Source: Nostoc sp. NIES-3756
GTDB taxonomy: Bacteria; Cyanobacteriota; Cyanobacteriia; Cyanobacteriales; Nostocaceae
Assembly (NCBI RefSeq): GCF_001548375.1
Contig: NZ_AP017295.1
Coordinates: 1,240,001-1,304,000 of the forward strand
Direction of reading: 5' to 3'
DNA length: 64,000 nucleotides
Part shown: in pieces, positions 7,636-16,382 of the stretch
How positions within the stretch are numbered: position 1 is the first letter of the stretch
How the letters are laid out: each line of letters opens with the position of its first letter
Program-made: the position numbers and the translations under genes
Notes under the pieces: model-generated
Databases searched by the model: none
What the model saw: only the letters and a program-made list of their open reading frames with translations
Told to the model about the DNA's origin: nothing

Positions 7636-8619
7636 TTATTTAGATGTAGAACTATCAAAAGCTCTCATGGCTAAATCTTGCGCTTGTTTCAATGTGGCTT
7701 GTAGTTGGGTAGAGATACTTTCAATTTGTTCAGTTTGTTTTTGAATAGTTTCTTCCAGAGATTTAATTTTTAATTCATAACTCTGCTTACTAGCTTCCCA
7801 CTCTTTTTCAAATAAATCAGCTTCAATCTTTGCCTTCTGGCTGGTATCTTTAATTGCTTCTTCTCTGGCTTTTTTCACCGCTTCTTCCAACTCTGCGGGG
7901 AATGCAGTTACTTTTTGCTGATATTCAGTAAATAAGGTTTGACGTTCAACCGCGATTTTTTCTCTGTCAGACCAATCTTTTTCTTTCTGTTGCGTTCTTT
8001 CTTGAACTTCTCTTTCCAAGTTGCGTTTTTTAGACTCGTAAGTGTCTGTATTAAGTTTACAAGTCGTTTCTAATTTATATTGATATTCTTCTTGTTCTTG
8101 TTGACGCTCTTTAGCTAACAAATCATTGTATGCTTTGAGCGCTTCTTCATACTCTGCTTGTTCTTTTTGCCACTCTTTACGTTTAGTTGAGATTTCTTTT
8201 TCTAAAGTCTCCTGTTTACTAGCAGTATCCTGTTCTAGAGTTTTTAACTTTTCTTGGTGTTCTTGTGTCAAGATATCCAAGGCATCAGCAACTATTCTAA
8301 TTCTTTTAAGTTCTTGTAAATGCTTACTTTCAATGTCTATCGCTTGGTTTAATTCATCTAATTTTGAGTTTTCTGTAGCTAATTTTTCAGCAAGAGTATT
8401 AATAGTACTACCAAATTCTAATTGTAAATCTGCTAAACCTTTGACGATGCTGTCAACAGTATAGGTAGAAGCTGCTGCTAAAATTTCTTGATTTTTTACC
8501 TTATCCGCTTCTTCTTGTTTTGTAGCGATTTTGGATTCTAGCTTTTTCTGTTCTGTGAGAATTTGTTGAAATGCCTGTATTAGTTGCTGCTTACTATCTT
8601 TGGGTGCAACTGTAGTCAT
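7636..8619 (-). CDS. Coiled-coil protein, upstream paralogue of a tandem pair
   Basis: A 327-residue charged helical protein beginning MTTVAPKDSKQQLIQAFQ, with an AAGGAG ribosome site 8 nt before ATG 8619. Heptad-like coiled coil runs from about 85 to 315. The region around residues 55-85 (VDSIVKGLADLQLEF then GSTINTLAEKLATENSKLDE) and the last 40 residues are the parts best conserved with the downstream paralogue, so these may be the functional ends, joined by a variable rod (KEWQKEQAEYEEALK, KDWSDREKIAVERQ). No enzyme motif is seen. It is the first gene of the two-gene minus-strand operon. Confidence 0.75.
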   Translation of the reverse strand: MTTVAPKDSKQQLIQAFQQILTEQKKLESKIATKQEEADKVKNQEILAAASTYTVDSIVKGLADLQLEFGSTINTLAEKLATENSKLDELNQAIDIESKHLQELKRIRIVADALDILTQEHQEKLKTLEQDTASKQETLEKEISTKRKEWQKEQAEYEEALKAYNDLLAKERQQEQEEYQYKLETTCKLNTDTYESKKRNLEREVQERTQQKEKDWSDREKIAVERQTLFTEYQQKVTAFPAELEEAVKKAREEAIKDTSQKAKIEADLFEKEWEASKQSYELKIKSLEETIQKQTEQIESISTQLQATLKQAQDLAMRAFDSSTSK

Positions 8620-9155
8620 ATTTCAACTCCTTGAATAGATGATGATTATTTGAGTAACAAGCAATACCAAGGGCTAGCCTATGCACATATCAAGGTAGCC
8701 TCAAAATTAGCTTTTTAGGCGCAGTGGAAATACTGTAATCAAGCAATAAACATGACTTGGTGTGAACAATAGATATCACGCCAAGAATTTCATTGCTTAT
8801 TTTTAGTATGCTGTTTTATTTTATAGTAATTTTGTACTATAAACATACTCAAATCAAGTAATGCCTGTCAACTGATTTTGCATTTAAATTGACTATTTTT
8901 CATAAAGCTCGAATCTGTAGACTTTTGGAATTTTGCGTTCCAGTGACCCCCATGTGGTGTATTTTAAATTTTGTGTAGAGCTATTTAACCATAGAAATTG
9001 TTGTCAGCGTGTAGCTAGAATGATTTATGGTATATTTGGCAGTGTTACATATATTACGTAGGCAATCATTCGCGATCGCCAGGATGTAAAGGTACGAGAA
9101 ATCAACTCAATCACCATATTGATACAAACACAGGGCCTGAACTTTTGTGATATCA
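8620..9155. other. Divergent intergenic region, coiled-coil operon / sphR
   Basis: No ORF. It should carry the promoters of the minus-strand coiled-coil operon and the plus-strand sphR operon. It holds a two-part hairpin at 8741-8798 and a small palindrome TATAGTA/TACTATA (8822-8828/8835-8841). One TTTAACC motif (about 8986-8993) resembles half of a cyanobacterial Pho box, but I see no direct repeat of it, so I do not call a Pho box. Confidence 0.5.
8741..8798. repeat. Two-part hairpin in the sphR upstream region
   Basis: The outer arms AAGCAAT (8741-8747)/ATTGCTT (8792-8798) and inner arms CTTGGTGTGA (8756-8765)/TCACGCCAAG (8776-8785, one G-U pair) make a 58-nt structure followed by ATTTTT. 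It may be an RNA element or a terminator. Confidence 0.6.
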
Positions 9156-9908
9156 ATGTACACAAGTGAATCGATTAAGTATTCGGCTAGAACAGAGATT
9201 GGACAAACCAGTCGGATTCTGGTAGTTGAAGATGAAGAACTCATCCAAGAAATGCTAGCAGTAGCACTGGAAGAGGAAGGTTATGGAGTCGTCACAGCGC
9301 CTGATGGACGTTCGGCTATAGAGTATCTCAAAAGTTTTGAACCTAACGGGGGGGATTTTCCCTTCGATTTGATTATTCTTGATTTGATGTTACCCCAAAT
9401 CAATGGGCTGGATATCTGCCGCTTACTACGTCATCAAGGCAACCCAGTACCCATTTTAATGCTCAGTGCTAAGGGTAGCGAAACCGATCGCGTTTTAGGT
9501 TTAGAAGTAGGGGCAGATGACTACTTAACTAAACCCTTTAGTATGCGGGAATTAGTGGCACGTTGTCGTGCTTTACTCCGTCGTCAGCGCTTGAGTACGT
9601 TACCCCAACTACCAGTGCTGAAATTCAAAGATGTAACTTTGAATCCCCAAGAGTGTCGCGTATTGGTACGAGGACAAGAGGTAAATCTTTCACCCAAAGA
9701 GTTCCGCTTACTAGAGTTGTTCATGAGTTATGCCCGGCGGGTATGGTCGCGGGAACAATTGCTAGACCAGGTTTGGGGGCCGGATTTCGTCGGCGATAGC
9801 AAAACTGTGGATGTCCATATCCGTTGGTTGCGGGAAAAACTAGAACTAGACCCCAGTCATCCAGAATATATTGTGACTGTAAGAGGATTTGGATATCGAT
9901 TCGGATAA
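9156..9908 (+). CDS. sphR: Phosphate-regulon response regulator (OmpR/PhoB type)
   Basis: A 250-residue regulator from ATG 9156 (a GTG three codons earlier is possible). The receiver domain (about 20-140) has acidic VVEDEE, phosphoacceptor Asp about 76 in IILDLMLP, and Lys in YLTKPFS. The winged-helix domain (about 155-248) has LSPKEFRLLELF and VDVHIRWLREKL, ending VRGFGYRFG. A sensor kinase and PhoU follow, so it is the cyanobacterial PhoB equivalent, SphR, activating phosphate-starvation genes such as pst and alkaline phosphatase. Family is certain; the sphR name rests on the operon context. Confidence 0.88.
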   Translation: MYTSESIKYSARTEIGQTSRILVVEDEELIQEMLAVALEEEGYGVVTAPDGRSAIEYLKSFEPNGGDFPFDLIILDLMLPQINGLDICRLLRHQGNPVPILMLSAKGSETDRVLGLEVGADDYLTKPFSMRELVARCRALLRRQRLSTLPQLPVLKFKDVTLNPQECRVLVRGQEVNLSPKEFRLLELFMSYARRVWSREQLLDQVWGPDFVGDSKTVDVHIRWLREKLELDPSHPEYIVTVRGFGYRFG

Positions 9909-9919
9909 GCTATTGAGAT

Positions 9920-9957
9920 AGTTGTTAGTTTTTAATAATCACCCGCAACTAACAACT
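9920..9957 (+). repeat. 11-bp inverted repeat in the sphR-sphS spacer
   Basis: AGTTGTTAGTT (9920-9930) and AACTAACAACT (9947-9957) are perfect complements around 16 nt. In the operon mRNA this hairpin would fall between the regulator stop and kinase start and could reduce or stabilise sphS expression. Confidence 0.7.
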
Positions 9958-9967
9958 CTCTCCTCTG

Positions 9968-11269
9968 ATGCTTTTATTGGGATTTCTTCTGGGTTTAGCG
10001 GTAGGCCTTGGGTTTTGGATTTGGCAACAGGTTCAATTAAACCGCTACCTGACGCAAGTCGCCCAACCTGCACATCGTAATTCTAAAATGAAGGTGGCGT
10101 TGCCGTTGCTTCCTAGTTTACGGCGAAAAATTGCCACCCTCAAGCAGCATGGGTATGATTTGCAACAGTCAGTCCAAACATACCAAGACATACTAGAAAT
10201 TGCACCAGTCGGTTATTTACAAGTTGATGAAGAAAACCAACTGTTGTGGTGTAATCAACTAGCCAGAGAAATTCTCTATTTACAAAGATGGCAACCAGGG
10301 CAGGTGCGTTTGTTGCTAGAATTAGTGCGATCTTATGAACTTGACCGCTTAATTGAGCAAACACGCGATCGCCAAAAACCTCAAACTAAAGAATGGCTTT
10401 TCCATCCCTCCTGTGATAACGCGGCAGAAATGCCTACGATTAAATCCCTCATGTTACGGGCGTTTAGCCTACCCTTACCCAATGGGCAAGTCGGAGTTTT
10501 TCTAGAAAATCGCCAACCCCTACTAGATATGAATCAAGTGCGGGAACGTTCTTTCTCCGATTTAGCCCATGAATTACGCACACCTCTAACTTCAATTCGA
10601 CTAGTAGTAGAAACCTTGCAAAATCGCCTAGAACCGCCTTTAAATCGCTGGGTAGACCGTTTGATGCAGGAAGTTGATAGGTTGGTGAACTTAGTGCAAA
10701 GTTGGCTAGAACTCACCCAGATGGAAGCTAACCCTACCATGCAACTACACATGGAAACGGTAGAATTGCGATCGCTAATTGCTTCCGTGTGGGAAACTTT
10801 GGAACCCCTGGCACAGCGTCAAAATTTGTCTATTTCTTATTCCGTCCCGGAAAAGTTGTTGATTAAAGCCGACTCAGCCAGGATTTATCAGGTATTCCTC
10901 AATCTATTCGATAACAGCATTAAGTACAGTTCGCCCAATAGTAATATTAGAATTGAAGCAGAAATATTACCGTTTAAGAAGAATTATGAAGATAATCCTC
11001 ATCCGGCGATGTTAGAACTAAACCTGATCGATGCTGGTGAAGGCTTTGCAGATGAAGATTTACCCCACATTTTTGAGCGATTTTATCGGGGAGACAAAGC
11101 GCGTAAGCACACAGCTTTAGCAGATACTAATATTGTAGGTAATGGTTTAGGTTTAGCGATCGTCAGGCAGATTATCTTAGCACATGGTGGTTCCATCAAA
11201 GCGATGAACCATCCCCAAACAGGCGGTGCATGGATACAAATTCATATACCTGAAGTGGTGGCAAACTAA
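9968..11269 (+). CDS. sphS: Phosphate-sensing histidine kinase (PhoR/SphS type)
   Basis: A 433-residue sensor kinase. An N-terminal hydrophobic segment (LLLGFLLGLAVGLGFWIW, about 2-20) anchors it, a PAS-like region follows (about 70-110, DILEIAPVGYLQVDEENQLLWC), and the dimerisation domain carries His201 in FSDLAHELRTPLTS. The ATPase domain has an N box (NLFDNSIKYSS), G1 (DAGEGF), F box (FERFYRGD) and G2 (GNGLGLAIV). There is no large periplasmic sensor domain, as in PhoR/SphS, where sensing goes through the Pst transporter and PhoU. It starts at ATG 9968, 59 bp after sphR. Confidence 0.88.
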   Translation: MLLLGFLLGLAVGLGFWIWQQVQLNRYLTQVAQPAHRNSKMKVALPLLPSLRRKIATLKQHGYDLQQSVQTYQDILEIAPVGYLQVDEENQLLWCNQLAREILYLQRWQPGQVRLLLELVRSYELDRLIEQTRDRQKPQTKEWLFHPSCDNAAEMPTIKSLMLRAFSLPLPNGQVGVFLENRQPLLDMNQVRERSFSDLAHELRTPLTSIRLVVETLQNRLEPPLNRWVDRLMQEVDRLVNLVQSWLELTQMEANPTMQLHMETVELRSLIASVWETLEPLAQRQNLSISYSVPEKLLIKADSARIYQVFLNLFDNSIKYSSPNSNIRIEAEILPFKKNYEDNPHPAMLELNLIDAGEGFADEDLPHIFERFYRGDKARKHTALADTNIVGNGLGLAIVRQIILAHGGSIKAMNHPQTGGAWIQIHIPEVVAN

Positions 11270-11318
11270 TATAGCCAAGACTATAGTTAGAATTATCTTC
11301 ACGTTTGAGAATACAAGT

Positions 11319-11987
11319 GTGAAAGCTGTCGTGTATAGCCCCAACTCGGAAAATCCTCAGTTAGCACGCGCCATAAGGCGCTTAGAACGGGATGTATTGC
11401 GCATGGGTGCTTTGGTAGAACAATCATTCCGCCTTAGCCACCAAGCTTTATTTTCCCGCAACTTAACAGCAGCCGAGGAACTTCCCCGCTTAGATAAAAA
11501 AATAGACCGTTTTTATAGACAAATAGAATCAGATTGTACATCAATCATGACCTTACAAGCACCATCAGCACAAGATTTGCGCTGTTTGAGTGCTTTTATG
11601 CAGCTAGTACGCGATTTAGAGCGTATTGGAGATTATGCTAAAGATTTAGCTGAAATAGCAGTCAAAATCTTTCCTTATCCACCCCACCCATCTCTACCAG
11701 AAATTGCCATTATGGCGCATCATGCCCAAGCCATGTTAGCAACTAGCTTAGTAGCTTTGGCTGATTTAGACGAAGCTGGTGGACGTAGTATTAAGCACTT
11801 AGATGATGCTGTAGATAATGCCTATGACCGAGTTTATCAAATGTTAGCCCAACAACGAGATGTGCAAGGTGTGGTTGAACCAATTATCCTTCTAGCTTTG
11901 GCAATTCGTTGTCTAGAACGGATGGCAGACCATGCAACTAACATCGGTCAACGAGTGGCATATATTGTTACTGGTCAGCGATCATAA
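11319..11987 (+). CDS. phoU: Phosphate signalling protein PhoU
   Basis: A 222-residue all-helical protein starting at GTG 11319 (VKAVVYSPNSENPQLARAIRRLE). A longer frame overlapping sphS exists, but the extra 31 residues do not look like PhoU. Two three-helix PhoU repeats are visible, with the metal-binding type motifs LVRDLERIGDYAKDLAE (about 90-106) and IRCLERMADHATNIGQR (about 195-211). PhoU links the Pst transporter to the sensor kinase and keeps the regulon off when phosphate is plentiful. It is the third gene of the operon, with a strong terminator 29 bp downstream. Confidence 0.9.
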   Translation: MKAVVYSPNSENPQLARAIRRLERDVLRMGALVEQSFRLSHQALFSRNLTAAEELPRLDKKIDRFYRQIESDCTSIMTLQAPSAQDLRCLSAFMQLVRDLERIGDYAKDLAEIAVKIFPYPPHPSLPEIAIMAHHAQAMLATSLVALADLDEAGGRSIKHLDDAVDNAYDRVYQMLAQQRDVQGVVEPIILLALAIRCLERMADHATNIGQRVAYIVTGQRS

Positions 11988-12015
11988 TTAAGCTGAAAAT
12001 ATTTTAGGCGATCGC

Positions 12016-12044
12016 CCCATCCCTTGTTAGGGGTGGGATTTTTT
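12016..12044 (+). terminator. Intrinsic terminator of the sphR-sphS-phoU operon
   Basis: An 8-bp stem CCCATCCC (12016-12023)/GGGGTGGG (12030-12037), with one G-U pair and a 6-nt loop, is followed by ATTTTTT. It lies 29 bp after the phoU stop. Confidence 0.85.
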
Positions 12045-12084
12045 GTCATACATACTTATTACAGAAGTAGAACAAGTTAATTCT

Positions 12085-13197
12085 TTATTTATTAATTACT
12101 AATCTACTTAATATTTCATTCCATTTTTGTTTATGAACTTTTTGTATTTCATTATCTGATTCTACTAATTGAGAGTAGCCATCAATAAAATCTGTAATAG
12201 ACATAATTAATCGTAAATAATATTTAATTGTATGGATAATTCCATTAAGGATTACTTGACATCCATGTTCATCTGCGATTTTTTTAACTAAGTGGTTAAT
12301 TTTATCTGCTTCTGATTGCTTAATATCTTTTGAAGCGAATATATAATATCTACTAGGATTGTGTTTAATAATCTTGCTTTTAGCTCGATAAACTATTTGC
12401 AAAGTTATTTCTTGCCCATGTTTTACTTCTACAGCTTCAACAAGATGATTATTTTTATCAAAAATTTCAATATCTCCCGCCGTCTTAGAAGTTCTGTCAG
12501 AAGCAGTATGACTACCTAATTTTCTCAATTTACATGAATTATATCTAGAAACTTCTTTAACTAAGATTTCATAAATAGCATAGAAAGCAATTACTGGTAA
12601 TTTTGAACCACCATAAGTTTTATAGTCATAATTAAAATGTTCATCTAAGGCATTAACTAAATTTTTTATATCTATTTTCTCAGGGTTTGTTAATTTAACG
12701 ATTTCGACAGAACTATCATCTTTAGCCGACTTAATCAATTTTAAAAGTAGTTTTAATACTTCTTCGCATTTTTCAGGGTGTTTCTGTACAAAATCAATAA
12801 TATTGAGAAATGCTGTTTTTAGAGACTTAGGTGTTATGTTGCCGTTGTAATTTAGAGTATAAGGATAAGGTTGTTCAAAAGAGCGAGTCAACCACCCACT
12901 TTCAGCCATTGCTGGTAAGCCTAATTCCGTCAGTGTAGGAGTAATGTATCTGGTATCTATACTTCTCCCTGAGAAACCACCTGGCATGTCAACTTGATGA
13001 TATCTAATATCTTGAGATGGATGTAAAATTTTATGTACTAAAAGAGTAATCAATACCGTATGAACTGCTTTTCTTACAAAGCATTTTCGAGCAATTTCTG
13101 CAATATAAGTTTGGCATTCTTCTGGTAGTTGATTTTGAGTGATTTCGATGTCAGATGTAAGGTGATAAACTTGTAGAAGTTTTTCTTTATGGTTCAT
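12085..13197 (-). CDS. Probable type II restriction endonuclease
   Basis: A 370-residue protein overlapping the upstream cytosine methyltransferase gene by 11 bp. A PD-(D/E)XK-type nuclease core is visible: GDIEIF with Asp242, then EAVEVKHG with Glu257 and Lys259. The N-terminal part has a GGFSGRSIDTRYITP stretch (about 73-87) that may be a recognition or family motif. Together with the adjacent m5C methylase this strongly suggests the cleaving partner of a type II system; the target site cannot be read from the sequence. It is clearly more AT-rich than its neighbours and uses many AT-ending codons, suggesting transfer. It may belong to a SacI-like family, but I am not sure. Confidence 0.75.
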   Translation of the reverse strand: MNHKEKLLQVYHLTSDIEITQNQLPEECQTYIAEIARKCFVRKAVHTVLITLLVHKILHPSQDIRYHQVDMPGGFSGRSIDTRYITPTLTELGLPAMAESGWLTRSFEQPYPYTLNYNGNITPKSLKTAFLNIIDFVQKHPEKCEEVLKLLLKLIKSAKDDSSVEIVKLTNPEKIDIKNLVNALDEHFNYDYKTYGGSKLPVIAFYAIYEILVKEVSRYNSCKLRKLGSHTASDRTSKTAGDIEIFDKNNHLVEAVEVKHGQEITLQIVYRAKSKIIKHNPSRYYIFASKDIKQSEADKINHLVKKIADEHGCQVILNGIIHTIKYYLRLIMSITDFIDGYSQLVESDNEIQKVHKQKWNEILSRLVINK

Positions 13198-14281
13198 TAT
13201 TAATGATTAAAGGTAGTTCTAGCTGAATGGGTTTCTTTAAACTATGATTTTTCTTAGAACCCATCATTTGTGTCTCTACTTCTAAATTTTGGCAGGAAAA
13301 GACTTGCTCTTTAATCTGAGTAGCAAGTTCATAGATTAATGGTATTGCAACAGAGTTACCTATTTGTTTATAACACTCGGCTAAATTACTATGAGTTTGG
13401 AAATTATCAGGAAAACCCATAATTCTATAACACTCTCTAATTGTTAATTTCCGAACTCTATTCTGTTCAGGTATATAAATAAAAAATCTGCCAGAAGTTT
13501 CTTGTGAAGGTAGTGTTGGATGTACTCCATCTATGGAGTAGACCCGATTGGGCTGATGATGAACTCTGGATAAATGTTCTGTGTTTGGTCTAATACCTGT
13601 TTTCCAAATATTTTTATTACGATAGCCTACAAAGATTAGCCCAGAAGTCTGTTGTTTTGGATTAGCAATAAGGGTATATTCTTGAGGATTTAAGTATTCA
13701 AATTCTCCTGAAGTACATAAAAATTCTCTTAAAATAGGATATGGATGAGTTTTTTTGAGACGTGCAAAATCAAATTTTCTATCTTTAGTAGCAACAAAGA
13801 CTACTCTTTCTCTATTTTGTGGTAATCCAAAATCTTTAGAGTTAAGTAGTTCATAATTAACTACATATCCTAAATCTTCTAATGAATACAATATTATTTC
13901 TAAAGTTCTACCTTGATCATGGTGTAGTATATGCTTAACATTTTCAAGGACAACTACAGGAGGATGAATATATTCGATGATTTCACAAATATGAAAAAAT
14001 AACGTTCCCCTAGTATCTTGAAACCCTTTTCTTCGCCCACAAATACTAAAAGGTTGGCAAGGAAAACCTGCTGTTAAAACATCGAAATATGGTAGATTTT
14101 GTATATCAATCTTCCTAATATCATCTCCTGGTATTTCTGCAAAATTATTGAAATAAACTTTCTGGCAAGCCTCATTAATTTCGCAAGAGAATACACACTG
14201 ATAATCTGCTTTTTCAAAAGCTAATCTAAAACCTCCAATACCAGCAAATAAATCAGCAAACTTCAGTTTTTCGTCCTCCAT
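13187..14281 (-). CDS. DNA (cytosine-5-)-methyltransferase, type II modification enzyme
   Basis: A 364-residue m5C methylase with the ordered family motifs: I FADLFAGIGGFRLAFE (about 8-23), IV GFPCQPFS with catalytic Cys75, VI VVLENVKHI, VIII QNRERVVFVA, and X GNSVAIPLIYE near the C-terminus. It methylates cytosine in a short DNA site and should protect the genome from the overlapping nuclease gene downstream. The target-recognition region lies between VIII and X (about 190-300). AT-rich like its partner. It begins at ATG 14281; no clear ribosome site is adjacent. The coupled order, methylase first, favours protection before cleavage. Confidence 0.92.
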   Translation of the reverse strand: MEDEKLKFADLFAGIGGFRLAFEKADYQCVFSCEINEACQKVYFNNFAEIPGDDIRKIDIQNLPYFDVLTAGFPCQPFSICGRRKGFQDTRGTLFFHICEIIEYIHPPVVVLENVKHILHHDQGRTLEIILYSLEDLGYVVNYELLNSKDFGLPQNRERVVFVATKDRKFDFARLKKTHPYPILREFLCTSGEFEYLNPQEYTLIANPKQQTSGLIFVGYRNKNIWKTGIRPNTEHLSRVHHQPNRVYSIDGVHPTLPSQETSGRFFIYIPEQNRVRKLTIRECYRIMGFPDNFQTHSNLAECYKQIGNSVAIPLIYELATQIKEQVFSCQNLEVETQMMGSKKNHSLKKPIQLELPLIINNEP

Positions 14282-14468
14282 AAAATGTATTTAACTATTT
14301 CCTTAAATGACAGAACTAAACATTATACCAGAATCTAATCTTTTTTAAGATTGTTTATGATTTAAACTCAAGCATATCTAAAAATACTTAGCTACCATCT
14401 TTCCTAAAGACCTTTATGAAATACTCAAGCTCGTCATCATTATAGCGATCGCTAACTTTCGCTTATTC

Positions 14469-16382
14469 TCAAACCTGCTGTAAATAGTAGTCGAAACGTT
14501 GGCGTAATTGCTCAACTGTGAGATTCTGCGTCCAGTATTCTACAACTGCATGACCAAAAGCCCAGGCGTTGCGGTCTGGGGTAGCAGGGTTTTCTAACAG
14601 TAGCGGCCACAGAGATAATAAATCAAAGTTGACGTTATTAGAGTCTTCTGTTTTTAACAGTGAGAATAAATCGTAAGCCATTTGCAGTTTACCGATAACA
14701 ATGGGTAACTTTTCTACGGGGATTTGTTCTGCTAACACGTAAGCCAAAGTTGGGGAACCAGTGGAGATGGTAGAAATGAACTGAAGCACAGGACTTTTGA
14801 GTAATGCTGTCAGTCCTTGGGTTGTTGCCATTTGCAAGGTGTAGTGGTCGATAATTTTGGCGGCTGCAACAGTACGCGCTTCTAGGTTACGTAGGAAACG
14901 GGCGAGTCTTAGCTGTTTTGCTGGTGCGATCGCCTCTATCAATCCCAATGATAAAGCCTCAATTCCCCAAGCGGTTCTACCTGTTTGGCGATCGCTAGTG
15001 ACAACGGGCAGAACTAAATTACAATATTCTCCCAACAAGTTCTCACGGTATGCTGTAGCTTCTCGGATAGCAATTTCCTTTGGTCGATTGCCTTCTTGCC
15101 AATCATAAGGCAGTTGCCATTCACGAATGGGACGCAAACGGTCTACTTGAGTAACAACTGCGATCGCCGGAATGTCTGCAACTGTGGCTTTGATTTCTCG
15201 CAAAAAATCTACATCCATTTGCAAGGCGGGGTCAAGTACAGGGGTAACTAGCACTAACAAATCGGCTTCGGTAGCATATTTGAGGACTAAATCTCGTAAA
15301 TCACTCCGCTTGACTTGTTCATAGCCTGGTGTATCCAACAGATTCAAGGTTTCGCCATCTTGGGTTTGCCAGTGGTAATTTTGAATTTCTGCGGTGCTGG
15401 GTAACACATCCACTTCTGCCAGATTACTTTGGAAGATTGTGTTAATTAAACTGCTTTTTCCTGCCCCTGTTCTTCCTGCCAGTAAAATACTGACTGGCTT
15501 CTGTTCCACTTTCTCAACAGGTTCGGCTTGGGCGAGAATACTTTCTAGGGTTTGAGTCTTGGTTTTGGGTAAGGTTGGTGTGGAAACAGTAGCTGTGGGA
15601 ATAGGTGGGGTAGTGCCACTGTATAGTGCGATCGCCTGCCGACACAAGTTTTTTAAAGCTGCTTCCCGGAGCAATTGTCCCAAATTTACCAATAATTGCT
15701 GATTTGCTTGATTAGTCGTTCCCTTTGTAGCACGGTTAGCAACCGCCGCCACAGGATTTAAAAACCACTGCGCCCAGTTCCAAGCACGTAATACTTTTCG
15801 TGCTGATGGTTCTAGCTTGCGGTAAACTTCATAAGCTTGGTATGCCTGCCCAATCGTCACCTGATTGAGTGCTGGTGATAACTTCTGCATCCACTGATCT
15901 AAGTCATCGACTGTCCCTCGAATCAATCCATAAGCCTGGGGAATGTATATATTCAGTAGGGGATATTGCGCTTCTGGGTAATATATCAGGGCGATCGCTC
16001 TGACTAAATCTTGACAACGTTGCCAAAATGTTGTCCAATCTTCCCAAATTGGGCGATCGCCTTGCGCGGCTGTGAGAACTTCTTGCAATACAGCTTCTAC
16101 TTGTTGTGTCGTTTCACTGCTGATGGTTGGTGTGGTATTTTCCGCCGCAAATTTGAGTTCTTGTTGAACGTCTGCTAATGCAGCTTCTACCTGCTGAATA
16201 GCTGGTTTTGTCCACTTTACTAATAACCAACGCCAAGCTACAAATATCAGGGTGAACACGCCCCAAATCCAATTGATTCCCCACTGATGAATCTGCATTC
16301 CTGCGAATACTAGCAAGAAAATCACAATTGAGGCGATCGGCGTTGCCAATACCACCCACTGCCACAGTTTTAAGCGCACCAT
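14469..16382 (-). CDS. Membrane-anchored GTPase of the 50S ribosome-binding/dynamin-like type
   Basis: A 637-residue protein. Two hydrophobic segments at the N-terminus (about 8-28 and 36-54) anchor it, and a helical region follows to about 270. The G domain has P-loop GRTGAGKSS (about 302-310), switch Thr in LPSTAEIQ, DTPGYEQ (G3), and a G4 probably VTQVDR. After it comes a C-terminal helical region with a hydrophobic stretch (LLKSPVLQFISTISTGSPTLAYVLAE) of the DUF697 sort. Such proteins are common in cyanobacteria but their role (membrane remodelling, stress) is unsettled. Single gene; the 187-bp downstream spacer holds only a weak AATCTT/AAGATT hairpin. Confidence 0.82.
   Translation of the reverse strand: MVRLKLWQWVVLATPIASIVIFLLVFAGMQIHQWGINWIWGVFTLIFVAWRWLLVKWTKPAIQQVEAALADVQQELKFAAENTTPTISSETTQQVEAVLQEVLTAAQGDRPIWEDWTTFWQRCQDLVRAIALIYYPEAQYPLLNIYIPQAYGLIRGTVDDLDQWMQKLSPALNQVTIGQAYQAYEVYRKLEPSARKVLRAWNWAQWFLNPVAAVANRATKGTTNQANQQLLVNLGQLLREAALKNLCRQAIALYSGTTPPIPTATVSTPTLPKTKTQTLESILAQAEPVEKVEQKPVSILLAGRTGAGKSSLINTIFQSNLAEVDVLPSTAEIQNYHWQTQDGETLNLLDTPGYEQVKRSDLRDLVLKYATEADLLVLVTPVLDPALQMDVDFLREIKATVADIPAIAVVTQVDRLRPIREWQLPYDWQEGNRPKEIAIREATAYRENLLGEYCNLVLPVVTSDRQTGRTAWGIEALSLGLIEAIAPAKQLRLARFLRNLEARTVAAAKIIDHYTLQMATTQGLTALLKSPVLQFISTISTGSPTLAYVLAEQIPVEKLPIVIGKLQMAYDLFSLLKTEDSNNVNFDLLSLWPLLLENPATPDRNAWAFGHAVVEYWTQNLTVEQLRQRFDYYLQQV

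Noticed and set aside
8986..8993. Pho box upstream of sphR
   Set aside because: Only one TTTAACC-like unit is present; the cyanobacterial Pho box needs direct repeats.
11226..11318. Upstream extension of PhoU overlapping sphS
   Set aside because: The 31 extra residues (IYLKWWQTNIAKT...) do not resemble PhoU; a GTG at 11319 gives the normal length.
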